NCBI GenBank assembly: GCA_019410665.1
Contig: DXSD01000071.1
Span: 1-10,297 of the forward strand
DNA: 10,297 nt
DNA from: Fusobacterium sp.
GTDB taxonomy: Bacteria; Fusobacteriota; Fusobacteriia; Fusobacteriales; Fusobacteriaceae
Direction of reading: 5' to 3'
Under the pieces are notes generated by a model, which made no database searches, was not told the origin of the DNA, and was given only the letters and a program-made list of their open reading frames with translations. Below, piece after piece: positions 1 through 7,785 of this stretch; position 1 is the stretch's first letter, and each line of letters begins with the position of its first letter. A program made the position numbers and the translations under genes.

Positions 1-89
1 GTGTTTTTAGTGAGATAAGCCATAGTTAATCAACTTCTTGTAGTCTGGAGCAACTCTTAGTTTCCCATTTATTCTATTTAGATAAATTT
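1..89. other. Left-edge sequence after thrS with an unassigned coding-like tail
   Basis: There is no complete gene here. On the minus strand a frame stays open from 93 to a TAA at 7-9 (28 codons, including NGKLRVAPDYKKLINYGLSH). It has no ATG or GTG start and begins right after a stop at 94-96. Its composition looks protein-like and could be a gene remnant, but 28 open codons can occur by chance. A short repeat pair, ATTTAT with ATAAAT, lies just after the thrS stop without a T run, so it is not a convincing terminator. Confidence 0.2.
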
Positions 90-2003
90 TTATTTATCAA
101 ATTTTACTTCAGCTTCTGCTACTATCATATCTAAGAACTCATCAAGTTTCATAGATGTTTGCTCTTGAGAACCTCTTCTTCTAATATTAACCTCTCTGTT
201 TTCAACTTCATTTTTACCAATGATTAATTGTACAGGTACTTTATATTTTCCATTAGCTTCTCTAATCTTATATCCAATAGACTCAGCTCTATCATCTAAT
301 TCTACTCTTATTCCTCTCTCTAATAGAGCTCTTGATATCTCTTGAGCATAAGGTACAGTTTCATCGTTGATAGTTAAAACTTTAACTTGAGTAGGTGCTA
401 ACCATAGAGGGAAAGCTCCAGCATAGTGCTCAATTAAGATTCCTATAAATCTCTCTATAGAACCATAAACAACTCTATGGATCATAACTGGTCTATGTTT
501 CTCTCCATCTTCACCTATATAACTTATATCAAATCTTTCTGGTAAGTTGAAATCTAATTGAATAGTTCCACATTGCCAAGTTCTTCCAATAGCATCTTTA
601 ATTTTGAAGTCTAATTTTGGTCCATAGAAAGCTCCATCTCCAGGATTTAACTTGTATGGTTTACCAATTTTATCTAGTGCACTAGCTAATGCAGATTCAG
701 CTTTTTCCCAAATCTCATCAGAACCAATAGCTTTTTCTGGTTTTGTAGATAATTCTATGTGATATTCAAATCCAAACAATTTACTGTAGAATTTATCTAT
801 TAAGTTTACTACTCCTATAATTTCCTCTTCTATTTGCTCTGGTGTCATAAATATATGAGCATCGTCTTGAGTGAAACATCTAACTCTCATAAGTCCATGT
901 AATGCTCCAGAGAACTCATGTCTGTGTACAGTTCCTAACTCTCCACATCTTATTGGTAAATCTTTATATGAGTGTAATTGATATTTATAAGCAATAATTC
1001 CTCCTGGGCAGTTCATTGGTTTTATTGCAAATTCTGTTTCATCTATTGTAGATGTGTACATATTTTCTCTATAGTTATACCAGTGTCCAGAAGTTTCCCA
1101 TAACTCTTTGTTTAACATAATTGGAGTCATTATCTCTGTATATCCAGCAAGAGTATGCTCTCTTTTCCATAAGTTGATAAGAGTATTTCTTATTGCCATT
1201 CCTTTTGGTAAGAATATTGGGAATCCAGGTCCATATTCACTTACGAAGAATAAATCTAACTCTTTTCCTAATTTTCTATGGTCTCTTTTTTCTGCTTCTT
1301 CTAATAAAGTTAAATAATCTTTTAATTTTTTCTCATCTGCAAAAGCAAATCCATATATTCTTTGTAACATTTTATTGTCAGAGTTTCCTCTCCAATAAGC
1401 TCCTGCTACTGATTTTAATTTGAAAGCTTTTAAGTAAGAAGTAGATGGTACGTGAGGTCCTCTACATAAGTCCATAAACTCTCCTTGTTTATAGAAAGAT
1501 AACATCTCACCTTGAGCTATCTCTTTTATAATCTCTACTTTATACTCTTCTCCTAACTCTTCAAAGTGCTTTATAGCATCTTCTCTAGTCATCATTACTC
1601 TTTCAATTTTTTCATTTTCTTTTACAATTTTTTTCATTTCAGCTTCTATTTTAGCTAAATCTTCTTCTGTAAATTGCTCTTTTGGATCAAAGTCATAATA
1701 GAATCCATTTTCAATAGCTGGTCCTATTGCTACTTTTGTTCCTGGGAATAATCTAACTACTGCTTGTGCCATAAGGTGTGCAGTAGAGTGTCTTATTATC
1801 TCTTCTCCCTCTTCTGTATCTGGAGTTATAAACTCTATTCTTGCTTCTCCATCTAATACAGTAGACATATCCATAAGTTCATCATTAACTTTTGCTGCAA
1901 CAGCTTTTTTAGCTAATGAGTTACTTATACTTTTAGCCACTGTAAATAGATTTACTTCTCCTTCAAACTCTTTTACATCTCCGCTTGGTAATATTGCTTT
2001 CAT
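90..2003 (-). CDS. thrS: Threonine--tRNA ligase
   Basis: A full-length, 637-residue class II aminoacyl-tRNA synthetase that charges tRNA-Thr with threonine. Domains run as TGS (about 1-60), N2 editing domain (about 62-225), catalytic core (about 240-535) and anticodon-binding domain (about 537-635). The editing site that removes misattached serine is intact: His72 and His76 (RHSTAHL), Cys180 and His184 (DLCRGPH). The catalytic zinc ligands Cys332 (MNCPGG), His383 (DDAHIF) and His509 (IHR) are present. The motif 2 arginine is in HRHEFSGALHG and the motif 3 arginine in GSIERF at 514-519. AGAGGAGG at 2011-2018 is seven bases before the ATG. It follows lptD by only 39 bases with no terminator, so it is probably expressed from the lptD promoter. 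No T-box leader, common for thrS in Firmicutes, is present. I saw no terminator after its stop within the window. Confidence 0.98.
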   Translation of the reverse strand: MKAILPSGDVKEFEGEVNLFTVAKSISNSLAKKAVAAKVNDELMDMSTVLDGEARIEFITPDTEEGEEIIRHSTAHLMAQAVVRLFPGTKVAIGPAIENGFYYDFDPKEQFTEEDLAKIEAEMKKIVKENEKIERVMMTREDAIKHFEELGEEYKVEIIKEIAQGEMLSFYKQGEFMDLCRGPHVPSTSYLKAFKLKSVAGAYWRGNSDNKMLQRIYGFAFADEKKLKDYLTLLEEAEKRDHRKLGKELDLFFVSEYGPGFPIFLPKGMAIRNTLINLWKREHTLAGYTEIMTPIMLNKELWETSGHWYNYRENMYTSTIDETEFAIKPMNCPGGIIAYKYQLHSYKDLPIRCGELGTVHRHEFSGALHGLMRVRCFTQDDAHIFMTPEQIEEEIIGVVNLIDKFYSKLFGFEYHIELSTKPEKAIGSDEIWEKAESALASALDKIGKPYKLNPGDGAFYGPKLDFKIKDAIGRTWQCGTIQLDFNLPERFDISYIGEDGEKHRPVMIHRVVYGSIERFIGILIEHYAGAFPLWLAPTQVKVLTINDETVPYAQEISRALLERGIRVELDDRAESIGYKIREANGKYKVPVQLIIGKNEVENREVNIRRRGSQEQTSMKLDEFLDMIVAEAEVKFDK

Positions 2004-2042
2004 TTTGTTGCCTCCTCTATAATCTTCAATTTTTAATTTTTT

Positions 2043-5000
2043 CTAATCTATTACATCTTCCACTTTTAAACCATCAAATAGATAAGTCTCTGGTGAAGTC
2101 TTTTTATTTGCATCTGTATCTGCACCAATTCCAAAAATAGGATTGCTTGGGAAAGTAAGAAGTGTAAATTGAAGAGCTGCTCTCCACTCATAATCTCTAG
2201 CACTTAGTACATACTCTTTCTCAAAAGCTAGTGACCATTGATAGTATCCCATCTCCTTACCTATTTCTACTCCTATTCCATCAAGAGATGATTTTCTAGC
2301 TCTCTCTCCACTCTTATCTACAGCTCCAGTAAGGTCCTCATAGAACTTAGCATAAGTTTTTAATGTCCAACCTTCACTTGGTTTTCCAATTCTTGTTACT
2401 AAACTTAACTTATGCTCTCTATCTATTTTACCCCATTTTTTATTATCACTAGGGCCTCTCCAGTCAGCACTTTCATCTACTTGATAACCTATACCAAATC
2501 TATTTTGTGAATAGAAGATACCAGCTTGAATCTCCTCTAAAGAGTTCCAGTAATCTCCTGTTCTTTCATATCTAGCATCATTTCTTTGTAACATTAAATG
2601 AGCTCTAAAGTTACGTTTATACTCTACCATATTCGTAAAGTCATCATAGATACTTCTATCTAATTTAAAATCTACATGATTTCTCTCTCTATTTCTTAAT
2701 ATATCCCTTACTCTATATATCTCTTGTGGAGTAAGTTCACTAGAGTCTTTATCATACTCTATTTCAGCATATCTTCTAAGTTCATCATCTGTAAATCTCT
2801 TATCTCTATATTCATATCTAAATGAGATAATATCAGAGTTTTGAATATTATACTCTTTTCCATTATCAGTTGGAGTATTTTTAGCTTTAGCTTCATTATG
2901 ATTGTAGATTTCATAAGTAGCTCTATAATAGTTTTCTACCTCTCCACCATCTAAGAAAGATATTCCATAAATTTGGTTTTTAACATCTAACTCTTTCTCA
3001 TTAGTAGTATAATTTCTTCTATCATCTCTACCTTCACTAAAATCTAATCCCAATTTATTATCTCCAAAAGTATATTCATAAGAGTAAGTATTTAATCTAA
3101 TTTTCTCCTTGGCATTATTAGTTGAAAACGTGCTTCCGTCATTCAGATACCAATCTTTAACATTCCAAATTTTAGAATCTATACTATTATTTTGATAAGA
3201 TAATTTATGTCCACCTAGATAATAAGTGATTCCATAATCTCTAAAAGTATAGTAATTATAGTTTTCTTTGCCTATAGTTTCATCAGTATATTTTCTATCC
3301 TGTCCATAATTTAAAACTAAAGATTTATCTCCATCAATTTTAAACTCTAAATCATTTTTAATAACTTCGTTATTTAATTCATTAGTAGCAGGATTTTCAG
3401 CTCTTTTATAATCTATTGTATAAATAGTTTCAGTATTTCCAACTGTTGTGCTAATACTATCTCTTATTTGATAAATGTTATCTTTATTTTTTAATCTGAT
3501 ATACTCAGCACTTCTTCCATCTGTTTCACTACCAAAGTTTATACTTCCAGAGTCATAGTCATATCTTTGATAGAATAAAGTTAAATCATTAGCCATAGAT
3601 AAATCTATACTTCTATTAGGGTTATACTCATTATTAAATAGAGTCATAGTATGATTTAATTTTAATTGAGTTCTTAAAGTTGAATCCTCTCCAGTAGAGT
3701 AATTCCCTTTTCCATCTTTACCATATGGATTATATCCTTTAGAATACTCGTCATATCTAACTCCACCAAATAGAGCTAATTCTCCAAAACTGTTTAGATC
3801 TATCTCATCTCTTTGAGCACTTACCTCATAGAAATCTGATTCATTAACATATTTTCTATATCCATCTGCAGTATATATTCCCGTTCTATCCCAAAACTCC
3901 TCTTTAGTTTGTCCACCAGCAAAACTAAATCTAGTATCATCACTAAAGATATCTACATAACCTCTTTCCTGTTCAAAGTCACTATAGATAATATCTTGGA
4001 ATCTATTATATTGCTTACTTCTATAGTTTCCTCTAATTAATTGCTCCTCATCTTTAACAGTTGTTAAACTATTTCCAGCTTTTAAAGCATCTCTTTCCTT
4101 TTGAGAAATTCTTAAATAATCATTATCTAAATTTAACTTTCTAATCTCTGAATAGTAATCATACCCAGCTTTAACTTTATAGTCTCCATAGAAATCATAC
4201 TCTCCAAAAGAAACCCTTAAATCTTTAGTATCATATCTATCATACTCTTTTATCATTGTAGGAGAATATTTAGCATTGAAGTTTTTACCATACATACTTT
4301 GATAGGTAATGAAGTTATCCAATTTAGGATCTCTTTCCCAAAGTCCTAGTGATCTAAATCTATCTCCATTTTTCTCATCATAAGTAAATCCTATCTTAGT
4401 ATCCTTATCTAAAAATTCAAAACCAAAGTCTTCAGCTCTTGATTGAGTATCAGTAAAGGTAGAACCTGGATCCATATCATATAGATAATTATAATATCCA
4501 CCAATTCTATAATCAGAATTATCCTTAGTTAACTCCACTTGGCTGTATAGATCATTATCTATATTACTGCCATAGGCAATATCATCTATATCATCATAAA
4601 CCATTAGAGCATAAGCTTTTTTATCATCAGTTAACTTAACCTTACTTTTTAATGTAATATCCTTATTTTCACCTAGATTTTTTAAATCAGAATCAATACT
4701 AAAGAAGCTCATTGTATCAGTAAGATCTGGTCTTACTCCTTTTTCTGGATCATCAGTAAATTTATTTTTATTAGTATAATCTACAACTATATCATCTAAT
4801 TTAGGTATCATATTGTAGGTAGCATTGATTGTATTTAAATATAACTTTCCATACTCGCCACTATAATCATGAGTATAATTTATTCTATATCTCTTAGATC
4901 TCTCTTCATGAGCTAACTTTTCTCCCTCAGTAGCTTTATTATAATCAATACTATCCTCTTTTGAATAGATTAACCAATCATCAATGTCAAGTTTAATAGT

Positions 5001-5885
5001 TCCATAGTTATCAGTTCTATACCAATTTTCCCATCTGCCAACAAGAATTCCCATATTATCAGCAAATTTAGGAGCAAATCCACCTACATATTTATCTCCT
5101 CTATCTCCATATAGAAATCCCCAAGTAGTGTTCCAACCATAGTAGTCATCAGTTCCCCATTGTGGAAATAATTGAACTTGTGAACCCTGTCTTATATTTG
5201 CTCTATACCAAGGAAATCTGAAAGGCAGTTTACTCTCATCACCCATATAAAAATCACTATTTTTCAGTGTAATTTGCTTATCTGGTTCAATAATAATATC
5301 TTCAGATAAAAAATGGTATCCAGCATCATTGGGATTTTTACTTTCATTAATCTTGTAATCAGTTGTCAACCAACCATTATTAATATAAATTTTACTATCC
5401 CTATATTCAACTTTATTTCCACCAAAGTAAACTTTATCATTTGGTTTTTCTGCTTTAGTTACTTTTCCAACTTCTAAATAACCAAAGTTATCATAAAAAA
5501 CTCCATCAGTTCCTTCTAAAGAGACATCTCCTCCCTTTAGTGATTGAAGGCTTAGATTTCCCACTTCATTGGAAAAAAGAGTTTGTAACTCACCGTTGAT
5601 ATAAGCTCTGTTATTTTGAACATCTCTTTTTATATTAAATGCTTTTAACTCCAAATCTCCCTGTTTTAAGTTTAGTCCATTTTTAGAAGTTAAAGTATTG
5701 TTAATTAAATCAATTTCTACTTCATCAGTCCCTGCTAATACATCTCCCTCTCTTTGTCTTTTCAGCTCTATTTGAGAAGCAGAGGTAGATAAATCAGAAA
5801 CAGCTGGAATATCCTCTAATTTTGCACCTAAAATAGTAAATGAAACAACTATAAATGCTATTGCTAATCTTATTTTATCTCTCAT
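2043..5885 (-). CDS. lptD: LPS-assembly outer membrane protein LptD-like
   Basis: A 1280-residue outer-membrane protein, much longer than the roughly 780 residues of Escherichia coli LptD. LptD is the barrel that inserts lipopolysaccharide into the outer leaflet. Residues 1-21 are a signal peptide (RDK, hydrophobic core, ILGA cleavage region). Residues about 45-220 are short repeating strands typical of the OstA/LptA-like jellyroll (for example LTSKNGLNLKQGDLELKA and IIIEPDKQITLKNSDFYM). PFRFPWYR at 221-228, followed by a glycine-rich LFPQWG segment, matches the LptD hinge into the barrel. The remainder is rich in Tyr, Asp and Asn with alternating strands, as expected of a large beta-barrel. 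It ends in WRAALQFTLLTFP and a short polar tail. I find no cysteine in the whole protein, so the disulfides needed by enterobacterial LptD cannot form. AAAGGA at 5893-5898 is seven bases before the ATG. LptD is favoured by the N-terminal layout, but a paralogous OstA-domain porin cannot be excluded. Confidence 0.75.
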   Translation of the reverse strand: MRDKIRLAIAFIVVSFTILGAKLEDIPAVSDLSTSASQIELKRQREGDVLAGTDEVEIDLINNTLTSKNGLNLKQGDLELKAFNIKRDVQNNRAYINGELQTLFSNEVGNLSLQSLKGGDVSLEGTDGVFYDNFGYLEVGKVTKAEKPNDKVYFGGNKVEYRDSKIYINNGWLTTDYKINESKNPNDAGYHFLSEDIIIEPDKQITLKNSDFYMGDESKLPFRFPWYRANIRQGSQVQLFPQWGTDDYYGWNTTWGFLYGDRGDKYVGGFAPKFADNMGILVGRWENWYRTDNYGTIKLDIDDWLIYSKEDSIDYNKATEGEKLAHEERSKRYRINYTHDYSGEYGKLYLNTINATYNMIPKLDDIVVDYTNKNKFTDDPEKGVRPDLTDTMSFFSIDSDLKNLGENKDITLKSKVKLTDDKKAYALMVYDDIDDIAYGSNIDNDLYSQVELTKDNSDYRIGGYYNYLYDMDPGSTFTDTQSRAEDFGFEFLDKDTKIGFTYDEKNGDRFRSLGLWERDPKLDNFITYQSMYGKNFNAKYSPTMIKEYDRYDTKDLRVSFGEYDFYGDYKVKAGYDYYSEIRKLNLDNDYLRISQKERDALKAGNSLTTVKDEEQLIRGNYRSKQYNRFQDIIYSDFEQERGYVDIFSDDTRFSFAGGQTKEEFWDRTGIYTADGYRKYVNESDFYEVSAQRDEIDLNSFGELALFGGVRYDEYSKGYNPYGKDGKGNYSTGEDSTLRTQLKLNHTMTLFNNEYNPNRSIDLSMANDLTLFYQRYDYDSGSINFGSETDGRSAEYIRLKNKDNIYQIRDSISTTVGNTETIYTIDYKRAENPATNELNNEVIKNDLEFKIDGDKSLVLNYGQDRKYTDETIGKENYNYYTFRDYGITYYLGGHKLSYQNNSIDSKIWNVKDWYLNDGSTFSTNNAKEKIRLNTYSYEYTFGDNKLGLDFSEGRDDRRNYTTNEKELDVKNQIYGISFLDGGEVENYYRATYEIYNHNEAKAKNTPTDNGKEYNIQNSDIISFRYEYRDKRFTDDELRRYAEIEYDKDSSELTPQEIYRVRDILRNRERNHVDFKLDRSIYDDFTNMVEYKRNFRAHLMLQRNDARYERTGDYWNSLEEIQAGIFYSQNRFGIGYQVDESADWRGPSDNKKWGKIDREHKLSLVTRIGKPSEGWTLKTYAKFYEDLTGAVDKSGERARKSSLDGIGVEIGKEMGYYQWSLAFEKEYVLSARDYEWRAALQFTLLTFPSNPIFGIGADTDANKKTSPETYLFDGLKVEDVID

Positions 5886-5922
5886 ATAATAGTCCTTTCT
5901 CCAAACTAAATATTATTAGATA

Positions 5923-5952
5923 ATTATATCATATCTTTATTAATTTTGTCTA
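5923..5952 (-). promoter_or_regulatory. Promoter of the lptD-thrS unit
   Basis: On the minus strand, TAGACA (5947-5952, 5/6 match) is followed after 18 bases by a perfect TATAAT (5923-5928). TGA directly before it forms an extended -10. The predicted start of transcription leaves a leader of about 30 bases before the lptD ATG. This is the best promoter match in the window. Confidence 0.7.
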
Positions 5953-5973
5953 AGTTTTCTTAAAGAATGTTGT

Positions 5974-6020
5974 AAAAATAAAAAGAGGAGGAGTTAAAAA
6001 TTATAACACCTCTCCCTCTT
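5974..6020 (-). terminator. Rho-independent terminator after trxA
   Basis: Read on the minus strand, AAGAGG (6015-6020) pairs with CCTCTT (5983-5988). After a three-base bulge, AGG (6009-6011) pairs with CCT (5989-5991). After a T-T mismatch, GTTA (6004-6007) pairs with TAAC (5993-5996), closing a seven-base loop. A T-rich run with one A (5974-5982) follows. The stem is imperfect but well placed, 22 bases past the trxA stop and before the lptD promoter, and it separates the two transcription units. Confidence 0.75.
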
Positions 6021-6041
6021 AAAAATTTTAGTGAAAACTTT

Positions 6042-6359
6042 TTATCTAAGTTCTTTTAATTTCTCCCTTAACTCCTCTTTAGATCTCATCCCGTTAATTT
6101 GATAAATTTTACTTCCACCAGACATAAACATAGTAACTGGAACACTTGTTATCCCAAATTCATAAGCTAACTCTGGATCTTCATCAACATTAACTCTATA
6201 AACATTTATACTTTCCTCTTTTGAAATAGTTTCTAAAATAGGGGATAAAATCTTGCATGGCCCACACCATTCAGCAATAAAGTTAAGTATAAATAGTTCT
6301 TTTTCCTTTTTTATATAATCGGAAAAAGTTAAATTATTTAGCTTAATTAAATTATTCAA
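6042..6359 (-). CDS. trxA: Thioredoxin
   Basis: A 105-residue single-domain thioredoxin, the normal length for the family. It is a cytoplasmic dithiol-disulfide carrier that reduces protein disulfides and is itself recharged by a thioredoxin reductase not seen here. The redox motif WCGPC is at residues 31-35, preceded by FIAE. The family cis-proline is Pro74 in TSVP, after NVDEDPELAYEFGI, and GMRSKEEL replaces the usual G-x-x-x-K-x-x-L end. There is no signal peptide. The start is TTG (6357-6359), backed by AGGAGG five bases upstream; no in-frame ATG occurs before the active site, so TTG is needed for a complete fold. It follows the oxidoreductase by 89 bases with a promoter candidate between, and a terminator lies directly after it. 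The name trxA is by family; paralogues elsewhere in the genome could hold the main role. Confidence 0.9.
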   Translation of the reverse strand: MNNLIKLNNLTFSDYIKKEKELFILNFIAEWCGPCKILSPILETISKEESINVYRVNVDEDPELAYEFGITSVPVTMFMSGGSKIYQINGMRSKEELREKLKELR

Positions 6360-6364
6360 TTCTT

Positions 6365-6401
6365 CCTCCTAACTTCTGACAGTTTTAATTTTAGTAGTTA
6401 G
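6365..6401 (-). promoter_or_regulatory. trxA ribosome binding site with possible leader hairpin
   Basis: A strong AGGAGG (6365-6370) lies five bases before TTG at 6357-6359 and fixes that unusual start. CTAACT (minus strand, 6396-6401) can pair with AGTTAG (6369-6374) across a 21-base loop. With G-U pairs the stem could extend into the AGGAGG. The ribosome binding site is clear; the hairpin is short and only a suggestion. Confidence 0.5.
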
Positions 6402-6417
6402 AAATTGCTCAAATTAC

Positions 6418-6445
6418 ATTTTACATTAATTTAGAAAAAAATCAA
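6418..6445 (-). promoter_or_regulatory. Candidate promoter for trxA
   Basis: On the minus strand, TTGATT (6440-6445) and TAAAAT (6418-6423) are separated by 16 bases, 4/6 and 5/6 matches to consensus. It starts immediately after the oxidoreductase stop codon and would give a leader of about 50 bases before the trxA start. This would allow trxA to be expressed on its own as well as by read-through. Confidence 0.45.
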
Positions 6446-6448
6446 GAA

Positions 6449-7774
6449 CTAATTATAAATTTTTCCTAAAATCTGAATTTTTCTAGCTCCCTCTCTTACA
6501 GCTTTCATGATAGCTATTGATTTAGCAGTATCCCCCACTAAAAGAGCTCCAACTAATATACCATTTTCAAAGAAGAATTTTCTGTAGGAATTACTATTTT
6601 TATTATAGTCTAAAACTATCTCATCACTTTCATCTTCAGGCTTTATACTTCCTATTGAAAGTAGTTGAGTGTTCATTCCCTCAAAATTTAAAGGTTGTAT
6701 CTGTTCTACATAGAGTTTTTCATCTCCACAAATATTAGCTCCAGCTATTTTTCCTTGTTCCATAGCCACTTGCCAAAGTCCAATTATTTTTCCATTGTAT
6801 TCAGCAACATCTCCACAAGCATAGACATCTTTTAAAGATGTTTCCATTTTTTCATTAACAATAATTCCTCTATTAACCTCAATTTCACTAGATAGAGCAA
6901 ACTCTTTATTTGGACATATTCCAGCACTAACTATAACAAGCTCTGTAACCAACTCTCTACCATCTTCTAGTATAACTTTTTCTACTTTTTTATCCCCAGT
7001 AAATCCTTTTATTTTAACATTAGTTAAAATATCTACCCCTGCTTCTTTTATCATTTTTTCTAAAAGGGCACTTCCTTTTTCATCTAGTTGTCTAGGCATT
7101 ATTCTTGGCATAACTTCTAAAACAGTTACATCTAAACCTAAATTTTTAAGTCCCCAAGCAGCTTCTAATCCTAAAACTCCTCCACCTATAACAACAGCTT
7201 TTTTAGATTTTTTAGCTGTCTCTATAATCTCATAAGTCTCTGCTAACTCTCTTATAACTCTTACATTTTCTAAATCTTTATTTTCAAATGGAGGAATAAA
7301 ACATCTAGCACCACTAGCAATTACTAAAGAATCATATTTTATTTTGCTACCATTTGCAAGAAGGACATTTTTCTCAGCAGGAAGTATAGAGGCAACCTCT
7401 TCTCCTAATAGAAGCTCAATATTTCTCTCTTCATACCAACTTTGCTTTTTTATCTCCATTCTTTCCATAGGAATATCGTTATCTATAATCTCTGTAAGTC
7501 TAGTTCTGTAGTAAGGTAGATATTTTTCTTTAGAAACTATCTTTATTCTAGCTTTTTTATTTCTAGAACTAATAGCATCAGCAGCATTAACAGCAGCTAC
7601 TCCACCTCCTATAATAACTATATCCACCTCTTTTTCAATAGACTTCTCTGATACGTCAACCTCTACTAATTCAAAAAGCTCTTGTCCTACTCCACAAACA
7701 GGACAAGTAGCTGGTTTTTTATCATAGTCAAAAAGCTCATCACAAACAGTACATCTCCATTTTTTAACTAACAT
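6449..7774 (-). CDS. Rubredoxin-domain NAD(P)H-dependent FAD oxidoreductase (NROR-like)
   Basis: A 441-residue cytoplasmic flavoprotein. Residues 1-35 form a small rubredoxin-like iron domain with cysteines at 8, 11, 24 and 27 (CTVC and CPVCG). The rest is a two-nucleotide-domain pyridine nucleotide-disulfide oxidoreductase fold. FAD-binding GGGVAA is at about 56-61, the central NAD(P)-binding GGGVLGLEAA at 197-206, and the second FAD motif YACGDVAE at 318-325. YLPYYRTRLTEII at 85-97 resembles the NADH:rubredoxin oxidoreductase and NirB N-terminal group. No CxxxxC redox-active disulfide lies near the FAD site, so it is not a classical thioredoxin or lipoamide reductase. The likely role is passing electrons from NAD(P)H through FAD to its own iron centre and on to an electron carrier or oxygen or peroxide detoxifying enzyme; the partner is not known. 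GGGAGG at 7779-7784 lies four bases before the ATG, and tsaB ends 11 bases upstream, so it is probably part of that mRNA. No terminator hairpin was seen after it. Confidence 0.83.
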   Translation of the reverse strand: MLVKKWRCTVCDELFDYDKKPATCPVCGVGQELFELVEVDVSEKSIEKEVDIVIIGGGVAAVNAADAISSRNKKARIKIVSKEKYLPYYRTRLTEIIDNDIPMERMEIKKQSWYEERNIELLLGEEVASILPAEKNVLLANGSKIKYDSLVIASGARCFIPPFENKDLENVRVIRELAETYEIIETAKKSKKAVVIGGGVLGLEAAWGLKNLGLDVTVLEVMPRIMPRQLDEKGSALLEKMIKEAGVDILTNVKIKGFTGDKKVEKVILEDGRELVTELVIVSAGICPNKEFALSSEIEVNRGIIVNEKMETSLKDVYACGDVAEYNGKIIGLWQVAMEQGKIAGANICGDEKLYVEQIQPLNFEGMNTQLLSIGSIKPEDESDEIVLDYNKNSNSYRKFFFENGILVGALLVGDTAKSIAIMKAVREGARKIQILGKIYN

Positions 7775-7785
7775 ATTTCCTCCCT

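Noticed and set aside
1108..1423. Two overlapping plus-strand open frames of 69 and 76 codons inside thrS
   Set aside because: They are antisense to a fully conserved synthetase, lack recognisable domains or ribosome binding sites, and reflect the codon bias of the real gene.
2004..2042. T-box leader for thrS
   Set aside because: Only 39 bases separate it from lptD, too short for a T-box, and no specifier or antiterminator structure is visible.
6360..6448. Terminator between the oxidoreductase and trxA
   Set aside because: The T run comes right after the stop codon without a preceding stem; the only hairpin lies next to the trxA ribosome binding site and has no T run after it.
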